The notes beneath the pieces were generated by a model. That model saw only the letters and a list, made by a program, of their open reading frames with translations. It was not told where the DNA came from and did no database searches. The position numbers and the translations under genes were made by a program. This document shows, piece after piece, positions 53,208-61,754 of a DNA stretch of 64,000 nt. The DNA is taken from assembly GCA_963667595.2 (NCBI GenBank), contig CAXXWD010000011.1, positions 1-64,000 of the forward strand, given 5' to 3'. Each line of letters begins with the position of its first letter. The first letter of the stretch is position 1. The DNA is from JAHJQZ01 sp963667595. GTDB taxonomy: Bacteria > Pseudomonadota > Alphaproteobacteria > Rhizobiales > Devosiaceae.

Positions 53208-53582
53208 ATGCACCATAAAAGCATTCTGGCGGGGGTTTTCGGGGCAAGTCTTGCTTTGGCTCTGACACCAACCGCCGTTTCGGCTGGAAGCTTGACTTTT
53301 TACGTCCAGTCCAACCACAAAAACGTGGTGAGCCTGGAATTCTATTCTCAGAATCGCGATCACGTCTGGCCCGGGAATAGTAAAGTCTACATCATCGAAG
53401 ACTACGACACCCACTCATATGCACTTTCCTGCCGAAGCGGAGAAAAGATCTGTTATGGCGCATGGGTTCGCAATAGCACTTCGGAATATTGGGGTGTCGG
53501 CTACAACAACAGAGAATATTGCGAAAGTTGTTGCTGGACCTGCAACGGCGGCGAGACGCCTGTCATCCATCTGAATTACTGA
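53208..53582 (+). CDS. small secreted Cys-rich hypothetical protein
   Basis: 124 residues with a clear Sec signal peptide ending in TAVSA, so the mature protein is about 98 residues and periplasmic or secreted. Six cysteines (75, 82, 105, 108, 109, 112) occur in the pattern C-x6-C and CESCCWTC. Other marks are SLEFYSQNRDHVWPGNSKVY and GEKICYGAW. The ribosome site GGGAGG is strong. The aromatic-rich mature part with a possible disulfide or metal cluster suggests a stable extracellular domain. No function is assigned. It lies next to the duplicated purU tail. Confidence 0.75.
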   Translation: MHHKSILAGVFGASLALALTPTAVSAGSLTFYVQSNHKNVVSLEFYSQNRDHVWPGNSKVYIIEDYDTHSYALSCRSGEKICYGAWVRNSTSEYWGVGYNNREYCESCCWTCNGGETPVIHLNY

Positions 53583-53680
53583 CCGCCTCGGCAAAAACTC
53601 ACCCCTTTTTTAGGGGGACAAGACCGTCCGACCGGGTTGGCCATCGGCGCAAAACGCTGAAGCCAATCCGATCCGTTGGT

Positions 53681-53836
53681 TTATTCGAACACCACCGTCC
53701 TTTTGCCATGCGGCATGACGCGATCCTGAAGATGCAGCGCCACGGCCCGGGCCAACACCCGGCGTTCGATATCCCGTCCCTTCCTGACCATGTCCTCGGG
53801 CGTGTCGCGGTGGCTCACCTGCTCGACATCCTGGGC
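53681..53836 (-). pseudogene. duplicated 3' end of purU
   Basis: This 156-bp segment matches the last 156 bp of purU (54411-54566) with ten mismatches. It encodes the same 51-residue tail, from AQDVEQVSHRDTPEDMV to HGKRTVVFE plus a stop. A central 68 bp is identical, and nine of the ten differences lie in the 52 stop-proximal bases. The two copies are direct repeats 730 bp apart. It cannot encode a working enzyme. Confidence 0.9.
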
Positions 53837-54410
53837 ATTACCTGCGGCGCTCTGACTAATTTGAGCGATCAATCACCGATCATCTGGCGGTGAGACTTCG
53901 CACTGGAGTCCACCCCACAGAGTGAGAGAAATCTTAAGCTTGTAGCGCTTCTTGAGCTTTAAGGCGGCACCAAATCCAATTGCGAATGCAAGGAAATGTG
54001 ATCCGATTTCAAACATTGTTCCACCATCGGAAACCGCCCTGGCCTCGGCTGAATTGCCGAAGTGGCCAGGGCTAGTTTCGCGATGGAGGCTTCTGGATAT
54101 AACGTTCTGTAATCATGGAAATATATTCCATTGCGTGAAAAAGAAAAAAGCATACCCCATCAAGACATTCGATATCAGAATACATCTCACTAACCGCCGA
54201 TAGCGCCTGTCTCATCTCTACTTCTGGCCATATGCTTATCCAGCTAAAATAGTGCTTTGCAGCCGCCATTCAAGTAACCAAGACAACTTGTACGGCAGGA
54301 TACATGAAATAGGCAGATCGATGGTCGAATGCCCACGAGGCCAAACTCGAATAAGATAGCAGTCTGCCAAGAGTGCAGGGAGTGGAAGTCTTGAAGACGC
54401 TTGGGTCCCC
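53837..54410. other. AT-rich segment between the two purU ends
   Basis: 574 bp, clearly lower in G+C than the flanks, especially 54110-54260. Short frames exist on both strands (83 residues at 53952 plus; 65 residues at 54072-54269 minus, beginning MAAAKHYFSW). None has a recognisable domain or a convincing ribosome site. It may be the remnant of an integrated element. Confidence 0.5.
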
Positions 54411-55253
54411 CTACTCGAACACCACCGTACGCTTGCCGTGCGGCATGACCCGGTCCTGAAGGTGCAGCGCCACGGCCCGGGCCAACACCCGGCGTTCGAT
54501 ATCCCGTCCCTTCCTGACCATGTCCTCGGGTGTGTCGCGGTGGCTCACCTGCTCGACATCCTGGGCGATGATCGGGCCTTCGTCGAGATCCGGCGTCACG
54601 TAATGGGCCGTGGCGCCGATCATCTTGACGCCGCGAGCATAGGCCTGGTGATAGGGACGCGCGCCCTTGAACCCGGGCAGGAAGGAATGGTGGATATTGA
54701 TACAGCGGCCGGCGAGGAAACTGGCAAAATCCTCGGACAGGATCTGCATGTAGCGAGCGAGGACCACGAGTTCCGTACCCGTCTCGACGATGATCTTCTT
54801 GATCTCGGCTTCCTGAGCCGGCTTTGTCTCCTTGCTCACCGGCAGATAATAGTAAGGAACGTCCTCCCCGATCGTCAGATTGAGCACCTCGCGCGGGTGA
54901 TTGGAGACGATGCCGACGCAATCCATGTTCAACTCGCCGATGCGATTGCGATACATGAGGTCGGCCAGACAATGATCGAATTTCGACACGAGCAGCAGGA
55001 CCTTGCGCGGCTCGTTGGCGGGGCGCAGCTTCCATTCCATATCGAACGCCCCGACCTGCTTGACGAAATCGGTCTGGAACGCCGCGATGTCGGTTTCGAG
55101 CGCAAAGGCGATGCGCATGAAGAACACGCCGGCTTCCAGATCATCGAACTGCTGGGCATCGGTGATGTCGCCGCCATGCGCGGCAAGCTCGGTGGCCACC
55201 GCCGCCACGATTCCCGGGCGGTTCTTGCACTTGACGGTCAGAATCCAGTCCAT
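54411..55253 (-). CDS. purU: formyltetrahydrofolate deformylase
   Basis: It hydrolyses 10-formyltetrahydrofolate to formate and tetrahydrofolate, balancing one-carbon pools and supplying formate for purine synthesis. The protein has 280 residues. Residues 1-80 form an ACT domain (WILTVKCKNRPGIVAAVATE). The formyltransferase domain has the catalytic Asn-His-Asp set in IVSNHP, NIHHSFLPGFKGARPYHQAY and GATAHYVTPDLDEGPIIAQDV. Its last 51 codons are duplicated at 53681. The gene itself is intact. Confidence 0.96.
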   Translation of the reverse strand: MDWILTVKCKNRPGIVAAVATELAAHGGDITDAQQFDDLEAGVFFMRIAFALETDIAAFQTDFVKQVGAFDMEWKLRPANEPRKVLLLVSKFDHCLADLMYRNRIGELNMDCVGIVSNHPREVLNLTIGEDVPYYYLPVSKETKPAQEAEIKKIIVETGTELVVLARYMQILSEDFASFLAGRCINIHHSFLPGFKGARPYHQAYARGVKMIGATAHYVTPDLDEGPIIAQDVEQVSHRDTPEDMVRKGRDIERRVLARAVALHLQDRVMPHGKRTVVFE

Positions 55254-55529
55254 CGCTCACACCTTTTGTCCGAAATATCAAACGCCCGGCGACAGGTTAT
55301 GCCCAGCCGGCAGCAACCGGGGCGATATGCCTTTTCGGGCGGACACATGCAACAGTTGAAAGGGGTCTCACGTGAATACCGGCACGCCCCTGCCCGTCCA
55401 CTGGCGTTCACGCAGCATCACAAGCGTCCTTGCCAGCACTGCACCGATCTGCTATCCGGCTCGTTATACGCTTTCCGGCACAGCGAACCGAGGTTTGCCC
55501 GTACGGAAACGCATCAGAACTGGTTCTAC

Positions 55530-55604
55530 GCGCCCATCGTCTAGCGGTCAGGACGACGCCCTCTCACGGCGTAAACAGGGGTTCGATTCCCCTTGGGCGT
55601 GCCA
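55530..55604 (+). tRNA. tRNA-Glu (anticodon CTC)
   Basis: Acceptor GCGCCCA pairs with TGGGCGT. The anticodon loop CTCTCAC gives CTC, and the encoded CCA end is present. The discriminator is G, unlike the A of the TTC isoacceptor at 48315. It decodes GAG. Confidence 0.96.
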
Positions 55605-55702
55605 GTTGTTTCAATGACATGGCTGAATTTGCAGGCTCAACCGACGAACGCCAACGGCAAGCCCGTTGTTCGCGCGTTTGACGGATGACAAACCCGGCGC
55701 AC

Positions 55703-55726
55703 GATCGGACGGCCTGCCGTCCGATC
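55703..55726 (-). terminator. stem-loop terminator after the cyclodeaminase gene
   Basis: GATCGGACGG and CCGTCCGATC form a perfect 10-bp stem with a 4-base loop, 23 bases after the stop at 55750. Confidence 0.65.
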
Positions 55727-55749
55727 CCTTGCCCGGTTCTTGAGAAGCG

Positions 55750-56778
55750 TCAGGCCACCAGTGTCGCTTTTTCGATCGAAAGCAGTCCGAACAGGTTCTT
55801 GGGATTGTCCAGATCGGGGATGAGATCGAGCGTGCGGCGCTTGCCGGACAGACTGTCGTGAAGATAACGTAGCGCCGAGAAATCCTCGATGGCAAAGCCG
55901 ACGGAATCGAAAACGGTAATCTCGTCGCGACTGGTCCGCCCCTTTGCCTTGCCCGACAACACCTTCCAGAGTTCGGTCACGGCGAAATCCTTGTCCATCT
56001 GCTGGATCTCGCCCTCGATGCGGCTTTGTTCGGTGTACTCGACGAACACACTGGCGTTTTCGAGAATGGCCGCGTCGAGTTCGGTCTTGCCGGGGCAATC
56101 GCCGCCGACGGCATTGAGGTGGGTGCCCGGTCCGACATCGCCGTCCCTCAAGATGGTGGCGTTGGTCTTGTCGGCCGTGACTGTGGTGACGATATCGGCT
56201 CCGTCCGCCGCATCGGCGGCCGATTTGGCCCGCCTGATGGAAATGCCGCTGCCGGCCATGTTGGCCTCAAACTTGTCCATCGCCGCCGGATCGATATCGA
56301 AAATGGCGATCCTGTCGATGCCGAGCAGCGCCTTGAAGGCGTGAGCCTGGAATTCCGATTGCGAACCGTTGCCGACAAGCCCCATCGTGCGACTGTCGGG
56401 ACGGGCAAGCGCCCGCGCCGCCATGGCCGAGGTCGCCGCGGTCCTGAGCGCGGTCAGCAACGTCATTTCGCTGATGAGCATGGGGTAACCGGTCTTGACG
56501 TCCGCCAGGGCGCCGAACGCGGTCACCGTCAGCCGGCCGGTCTTGGGATTGATCGGATGGCCATTGACGAATTTGAAGCCATAGAGCTTCCCGTCGGATG
56601 TCGGCATGAGTTCGATAACGCCGATATCGGAGTGAGAGGCAATGCGCGGCGTCTTGTCGAACGCGGTCCAGCGGCGGAAATCGTGCTCGACATAATCGAC
56701 CAGACCGGAGATGAACGTTTCGGGTCCGCGCGCCCGGACCATCGACAAAAGTTCGTTTACGCCGACGAACACAACCAT
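55750..56778 (-). CDS. ornithine cyclodeaminase
   Basis: A mu-crystallin/ornithine cyclodeaminase family enzyme of 342 residues that would convert ornithine to proline and ammonia with NAD. Substrate-side motifs are KLYGFKFVNGHPINPKTGRL and LISEMTLLTALRTAATSAMA. The NAD fold has MGLVGNGSQSEFQAHAFKAL, and the catalytic Asp sits in LNAVGGDCPGKTEL. The C-terminal FDSVGFAIEDFSALRYLHD is typical. The start at 56778 places GGAG eight bases upstream; GTG and ATG codons just before it are possible. An Lrp/AsnC regulator gene follows upstream on the same strand, 122 bp away, and is its likely controller. Confidence 0.93.
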   Translation of the reverse strand: MVVFVGVNELLSMVRARGPETFISGLVDYVEHDFRRWTAFDKTPRIASHSDIGVIELMPTSDGKLYGFKFVNGHPINPKTGRLTVTAFGALADVKTGYPMLISEMTLLTALRTAATSAMAARALARPDSRTMGLVGNGSQSEFQAHAFKALLGIDRIAIFDIDPAAMDKFEANMAGSGISIRRAKSAADAADGADIVTTVTADKTNATILRDGDVGPGTHLNAVGGDCPGKTELDAAILENASVFVEYTEQSRIEGEIQQMDKDFAVTELWKVLSGKAKGRTSRDEITVFDSVGFAIEDFSALRYLHDSLSGKRRTLDLIPDLDNPKNLFGLLSIEKATLVA

Positions 56779-56900
56779 TTCCATCACTCCGCTCTGCCTT
56801 GTTTCGAAGCCTTCAGTGTGCCCGAGCCAAAGCCGAATGTGCTTTCGAAGCCAGCGGTGAAAACGCGCGAGATTTTGAAAAAGAGGGGGTACAAACGCGC

Positions 56901-57404
56901 CTATCGTTCGGTGCCCGACGCGAAAAGCCGGTCAATCGGGAAGCCCGCAAAGGCCTTGGTGCGTTCGATGACCGGCGTGGTGTTGAGCCGCTCGATCAGC
57001 CCTGCCCTTTCGAGCAGATCGTCCGATAGCCGGCGCAGTTCGGCCATGTCCTTGACCACCGCCAGAAGCATGTAGTCGGCCACGCCAGAAATCTTGTAAC
57101 TCCAAACGATTTCAGGGATTTCTGCGATAAACTCATCGAACGAGGTGAAGTCGGAAGGATGATGGCTGTTGAGCTTGACTTCCATGAAGGCGGACAGGCT
57201 CGATGGCAGCTTCTCGATATCGAGATCGGCGATGGTCCGGCGGATGATGCCGGCTTTCCTGAGCGCCTGAACCCGGACATGGCAGGCACTGGGTGAGAGA
57301 TTTACGTATTCGGCCAGTTGATGGTTGGTCAGATTCGCATCGCGCTGCAGCGCGCAGAGGATACGCCGGTTGATCTCGTCGAGCCTGGCAACGCGTTTGT
57401 TCAT
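56901..57404 (-). CDS. Lrp/AsnC-family transcriptional regulator
   Basis: An amino-acid-responsive regulator of 167 residues. Residues about 8-65 form the AsnC winged helix (LDEINRRILCALQRDANLTN, VNLSPSACHVRVQALRKAGI). The RAM ligand domain follows (FMEVKLNSHH, PEIVWSYKISGVADYMLLAV). It lies directly upstream of the cyclodeaminase gene, so ornithine or arginine catabolism is the likely target. Its ATG overlaps the stop of a decayed IclR gene. Confidence 0.92.
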   Translation of the reverse strand: MNKRVARLDEINRRILCALQRDANLTNHQLAEYVNLSPSACHVRVQALRKAGIIRRTIADLDIEKLPSSLSAFMEVKLNSHHPSDFTSFDEFIAEIPEIVWSYKISGVADYMLLAVVKDMAELRRLSDDLLERAGLIERLNTTPVIERTKAFAGFPIDRLFASGTER

Positions 57405-57985
57405 CTTGCGGCGCGCCCGACCTGTTTGGGGATAACGGCGTCCTGCTGACCGTAGCCCAGATCGCGGAATGACATCCGGGCGGGAATGCGTGCGGCGACA
57501 ACCGCCAGTTCTTCAGCCATTTTTTCCACTAGATCCGCCATCTCGTACAGGCGTTCTTCCTCGAAACAGACCGTGGCGCTGTTGATCGAACAGGCCGCCG
57601 TCAACCGGTCATTGACTTTGAAGCTCGATATGACGCCACAGGTGCCATAGTCGCATTCATTGAAGTCGATGGCAAAATTCTTCGCCCGGGCGGTGCGGAA
57701 CGCGTCCATAAGCTGCGCTTCGGTCTTGGGATAACCGTCCGGGAGAGCCACGCAATAGTCCGGCCAGGTGCGGGTCCTGCTGCGCGACAAGAACCTTGCC
57801 GACGGCCGCCATGCAGGCGGTGGCGCATTGCCCGACAAAGAACCCATCTGCAACTGGCGGTTTTCGACCGCGCGATCGATATGCGGCGCTTCCTTGCCGT
57901 CGAGCACAGCGAGATGAATGGTGTCCGATGTCAGATCGGCCTACTTGCCGAGAACGCCGCGGATCGTGTTCAGGCTGTTCTGCTG
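57401..57985 (-). pseudogene. decayed IclR-family regulator gene
   Basis: Only the ligand-binding half is present: ADLTSDTIHLAVLDGKEAPH, then in another frame FFVGQCATACMAAVGKVLVA, then PDGYPKTEAQLMDAF, FAIDFNECDYGTCGVISSFK and SINSATVCFEEERL. Damage includes a TAG stop after VLGK (near 57943), a net one-base loss near 57845 and a one-base gain near 57750. The N-terminal helix-turn-helix is absent. The upstream part has been replaced by, and overlaps with, the end of the GGDEF/EAL gene. Mixed kinds of damage suggest a true pseudogene. Confidence 0.85.
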
Positions 57986-59832
57986 ACCGGCTCGCGGTAT
58001 CGCGCAACTTCCGATCTTTCAAACGCCTGATCCCGCAACAAGTCGGTGATGGCCGACGCCGGCATCGCCTTGCCGAAGAAATAGCCCTGGACTTCCTTGC
58101 ATCCCTTCTTGCGGAGGAGTTCGGCCTGTTCCGCCGTTTCCACGCCTTCCGCATTCGAAACCATGTCCAAGGATGCGCCCAGCGTCAGGACGGCGTCGAC
58201 AATGGAATCGGCATCGGCGTCGATCCCGAGGCCGGAGACAAAGGATTTGTCGATCTTGATCTTGTCGAAGGCAAAGCGTTGCAAATAGCTCAAGCTTGAA
58301 TAGCCGGTGCCGAAATCGTCCATCGCAACGCTCACGCCCATGGCCTGAATTTCGGTCAGTGCCGCAATCGTGGCTTCGGTATTGTTGAGCAAGGCGCCCT
58401 CGGTGATCTCGATCTCCATGCGGCTGGCTTCGATCTCCGAGCTGGCCAGCGCATCCTTGATCGTTTCGACGAGCTTGCCCTGGCGGAACTGGACGGGCGA
58501 CACGTTGACCGCGAATTTGAGCCCGGGCCAGTTCTTAGCGTGTCGGCACGCCTCGTTGATGACCCAGTTGCCGATGGGCAGGATCAGGCCCGTTTCCTCG
58601 GCCAGCGGGATGAACCGATCCGGTGGAATCCAGCCTTCAACGGGGTGCTTCCAGCGCAGAAGGGCTTCGACGCCGATGATCGACTCGTCGGCAAGATTGA
58701 TCTGTGGCTGGAAATGGAGTTCGAGTTCGCCATTCGCCAAAGCATTGCGTAGATCGGTTTCAAGCTTCTTTCGGGTCATGAGCTGCCGGTTCATGTCTTC
58801 TTCGAAGAAACGGAATGAACCGCGATGATCGGCCTTGGCCTTGTAGAGCGCCATATCGGCCTGCTGCACCAGCCTTTCGCTATCGGAGTCGACGCCCGGG
58901 CTCCGGATCGAGATGCCGATACTGGCCCCGACATGGATCTGCTGGCCACCGAAGTCGAACGGCATGTCGAACGTCCTCAACAGCCTTTCGGCCAAGGTCG
59001 CGGCAGCGGCGGGCTGAACGGCGTGATTTTGGATGATGGCGAACTCGTCACCACCAAAACGCGCGAGGATATCGCGTTTGCCTATCACCTCTTTCATGCG
59101 TTGCGAGGCCTTCCGCAAAAGCACATCGCCGGCAGCATGACCGAAAATATCGTTGATCTCCTTGAACTTGTCGAGATCCAGACACAAAACCGCAATCGCG
59201 CTGCCATGTTGTTCGGCATCGGCGGTCGCCGCCTCCAGAGAACCGTTGAACAAGGCCCTGTTTGGCAGTTTGGTGAGCGCGTCATGGCTGGTCAGGAATG
59301 CCGCGTGGTCCACGACGCCGCGTAAAGCGCTCAGTGGCAGCGTACGGAATGCGGCAAAGACACTGAATCCAATGGCCACGGAAAACGCCAGAACGACAAT
59401 CGTCTTGATGAATAGCTGTTCCAGGCTTTTGGTGATTGTCAGTTCGGCAACCTTCATACCGGAATCGAAGATCGGCGCACTGGCGCTGAGTGTCGGCCAC
59501 GCCAGCACGTCCGGCCCCGTCTCGGTAACGATGCTTCCGTTGGGTTCGACAATGCGCGCAAACAGCGTCTCGTCGTCACCGTTCAGGAGCTCGTCGATCC
59601 GCAAGGTTTCGAACTGCCACATCTCGGGATTGCGGCCGACGATCTGGGAGATCTGCTCGGCCCGCATATCGGCATGCGAGACAATGCTTCCGTTTTCATA
59701 TTGAAACCGGAAATAGAAATAGAGAGCCGGCGGCATGAACGCCACGAACAACGCGGCGCCAAGCGCAATGACGGTCGTCGCCAGCAGGACCTTGCGATCC
59801 ATGGTTTTGATCAGTTCCCGAACCATCGGCAT
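57970..59832 (-). CDS. membrane diguanylate cyclase/phosphodiesterase (GGDEF-EAL)
   Basis: It makes or degrades cyclic di-GMP. The protein has 620 residues. Membrane helices lie at about 15-42 and 141-162 and enclose a periplasmic domain of about 100 residues. The GGDEF domain covers about 175-340, with the intact active site GGDEF at 260-264 and the helix QQADMALYKAKADHRG. The EAL domain covers about 365-610, with EALLRW, NVSPVQFRQG, MEIEITEGALL, MDDFGTGYSSLSYL and AEGVETAEQAELL. Both halves look active. The start at 59832 has GGGGGAGAG upstream. The gene follows a PstS-like gene by 13 bases, so the binding protein may be its sensor partner. Confidence 0.92.
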   Translation of the reverse strand: MPMVRELIKTMDRKVLLATTVIALGAALFVAFMPPALYFYFRFQYENGSIVSHADMRAEQISQIVGRNPEMWQFETLRIDELLNGDDETLFARIVEPNGSIVTETGPDVLAWPTLSASAPIFDSGMKVAELTITKSLEQLFIKTIVVLAFSVAIGFSVFAAFRTLPLSALRGVVDHAAFLTSHDALTKLPNRALFNGSLEAATADAEQHGSAIAVLCLDLDKFKEINDIFGHAAGDVLLRKASQRMKEVIGKRDILARFGGDEFAIIQNHAVQPAAAATLAERLLRTFDMPFDFGGQQIHVGASIGISIRSPGVDSDSERLVQQADMALYKAKADHRGSFRFFEEDMNRQLMTRKKLETDLRNALANGELELHFQPQINLADESIIGVEALLRWKHPVEGWIPPDRFIPLAEETGLILPIGNWVINEACRHAKNWPGLKFAVNVSPVQFRQGKLVETIKDALASSEIEASRMEIEITEGALLNNTEATIAALTEIQAMGVSVAMDDFGTGYSSLSYLQRFAFDKIKIDKSFVSGLGIDADADSIVDAVLTLGASLDMVSNAEGVETAEQAELLRKKGCKEVQGYFFGKAMPASAITDLLRDQAFERSEVARYREPVSRTA

Positions 59833-59845
59833 GGCACTCTCCCCC

Positions 59846-60655
59846 CTAATCGATCGGCAAATAATCGAGAGACAGGAGAATGGCGCGTCCCTGTTCGGAA
59901 AAGACAAACGCCATGAACGAGCGCGCAAGAGGCGAGGTTCCGGAATAAGAAACCAGATACAAGGACTTGCCGAAGGCAGATTCGGGGTCGGGAATCGTAT
60001 CGAGCGAGGGCATCTGACCATCGAGGGTCAGGACTTTGAGATGACGTTTCTCAGCCGCAATTTGTCCCAAAGTGACGATTCCGATCGTGCCCCGAAGTGA
60101 TTCAAGAGTCTCGGCATTTTCCTGATCGGTTATCGCCGTCACGAGGCCGGATCGTTCCAGAGCGCCATCGACCGCCTTCGCCATGCCGGCAGACAGGCTG
60201 CGCAACATCTTGGTATCGGTCTCTTCGGCCGGCCGCATGATCACCCGGATTGGTTCCCCGTTCGGCCAGTTCACCATTTCGCCGGAATAGATCGCCTCAA
60301 GCTCTCTGGTGGTAACGCCCTCGGCCTCGGTTCCCATTGACGTGACGATCGCGAACGGCGTGTAGGCGTATTCCCGTTCCTGCGCGCCGGCCTCCTTTTC
60401 GGACTCCGTGAGCGGCCGCGAACTCACTCCGATATCAATAGCGCCCGCCAACACGGCTTTCACGCCGCCGCTGCTGCCCAGACTCGGCAGCACCTTGACG
60501 ACTTTCCCAAGATGCAATTCCTGGAAAGCATCGCCCAACCTGATCATGCCGCCAAGAGCGACACCCGTCCCCCCGACCTTGAGGGTGTCGGCGAGAGCCG
60601 GGACACAAAAGACAATCGCAACAACTGACATGAGAAGTCGTAATATTCTGGCCAT
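59846..60655 (-). CDS. PstS-like periplasmic binding protein
   Basis: A small periplasmic binding protein of 269 residues with a signal peptide (LLMSVVAIVFCVPALA). It belongs to the phosphate-binding-like fold: LKVGGTGVALGGMIRLGDAF, VLPSLGSSGGVKAVLAGAID, IGVSSRPLTESEKEAGAQER and YTPFAIVTSM. The loop SLGSSGG corresponds to the phosphate-contact loop of PstS. It lacks permease partners, and the next gene, 13 bases on, is a membrane GGDEF/EAL protein. A role as the sensory part of a c-di-GMP signalling pair is an inference. The ligand may be phosphate or another oxyanion. Confidence 0.85.
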   Translation of the reverse strand: MARILRLLMSVVAIVFCVPALADTLKVGGTGVALGGMIRLGDAFQELHLGKVVKVLPSLGSSGGVKAVLAGAIDIGVSSRPLTESEKEAGAQEREYAYTPFAIVTSMGTEAEGVTTRELEAIYSGEMVNWPNGEPIRVIMRPAEETDTKMLRSLSAGMAKAVDGALERSGLVTAITDQENAETLESLRGTIGIVTLGQIAAEKRHLKVLTLDGQMPSLDTIPDPESAFGKSLYLVSYSGTSPLARSFMAFVFSEQGRAILLSLDYLPID

Positions 60656-60985
60656 TCCCGATCTTCCTGTTTGTCAGACTTGCTGATTTTCGGAATGATA
60701 CAATGCACGCCAGTGTTTAATGTCATACAAAAAGTGAAAGCTAATATATGTCTGCTTTGAAGAGTCTTCTGTTGAAAGTTTACTCGGTTTTTTAAGAAAA
60801 ATACAAGATCCTACACATCGTCCAATACCAGAATCCGCAAGAAAATCGACGGTGAGTTGCCGTAACCAACGGGCGCATCGGTTGCTGGCGAGAAATCAAA
60901 TCTCTTTTATTTCCCAATGCTCAGGCGTCAGAGACGCGCGCAAACGCGGGGGCGTGCGGCATCGCCGCCGGAAACCGCGTTTCGT
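60656..60985. other. 330-bp intergenic region upstream of the PstS-like gene
   Basis: It has an AT-rich part around 60710-60840 that probably carries the promoter of the PstS-GGDEF operon, and no gene. No strong palindrome and no PHO-box-like direct repeat was found by eye. Confidence 0.4.
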
Positions 60986-61588
60986 TCAGTGTGCCATCGC
61001 TTTCACGCCATCGGCCGGCTTCTGATGCATCTTCCATTTAATCGGCAGCATGAAGGGCGCCGAGATCAGGAAGAACAACGCCTCGAACACCACACTCGAT
61101 CCTTCGGCCTTCACGCCCCTGAATCGGGACACGAAGGCATCGAACGTGTTGCCGGCAAGATTGCCGAAAAAGATCATGCGGATAAACAGCATGATGTGCC
61201 CGGCCGTGGTTTCGCCGTAGACCTCGTCGAGCCTGGCTCTCTGTTCGGGATCGGGGTTACGGTTGGTTTCGGCGTAATGCTGGGCGAAGGACAGGGCCGG
61301 CAGCTCATGTTCGCCGGCACTCAGATCGAATTGCAGGTTGAAAAGGTCCTGCATTTCGTCGGTGCTCATGCCGGTCGACGCCGCCTCTTCGGTATGGAAC
61401 CAGGAGCAGTAGGGGCACCCGTTCACGGCGGTCACCACCATCATCACCTTTTCCATGAACATTTTGCCGAGGTCGGGATTGGCCATGGCGGCCCGGATCG
61501 ACGCCCTGTTGGACATCAGAAAGCGGAGATCGGACCAGAAGGTCCCCGCCGTAAAGATCTTGCGGTCGAATCCCGTTTTCAGTCCCAT
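60986..61588 (-). CDS. carboxymuconolactone decarboxylase / AhpD-like family protein
   Basis: A 200-residue protein with the AhpD-type redox motif CPYCSWFHTEE (CxxC plus His) in a helical core (MVVTAVNGCPYCSWFHT). Similar proteins reduce peroxides or act in thiol-linked detoxification; the decarboxylase name is only a family label. Hydrophobic stretches near the C-terminus (MLFIRMIFFGNLAGN, FEALFFLISAPFMLP) suggest membrane contact. The start at 61588 (MGLKTGFDRK) was preferred over an ATG 19 codons upstream. It lies on the same strand as the CFA synthase gene, 166 bp downstream of it. Confidence 0.8.
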   Translation of the reverse strand: MGLKTGFDRKIFTAGTFWSDLRFLMSNRASIRAAMANPDLGKMFMEKVMMVVTAVNGCPYCSWFHTEEAASTGMSTDEMQDLFNLQFDLSAGEHELPALSFAQHYAETNRNPDPEQRARLDEVYGETTAGHIMLFIRMIFFGNLAGNTFDAFVSRFRGVKAEGSSVVFEALFFLISAPFMLPIKWKMHQKPADGVKAMAH

Positions 61589-61754
61589 TTCCGTGACGCC
61601 TCGTGTTGCATTCTTCGTCAATATGGGCTGCCCGGGGGCCAGCACAAGCCGTGCCCCGCCCCGCTCTCCTTCTTGTGATAAGGCATGGACTTAATATGCA
61701 AAACCGCGCCGGCGAACCGACGCGGTTGCATTCACAGCGAAATCCGGAAAAGCG

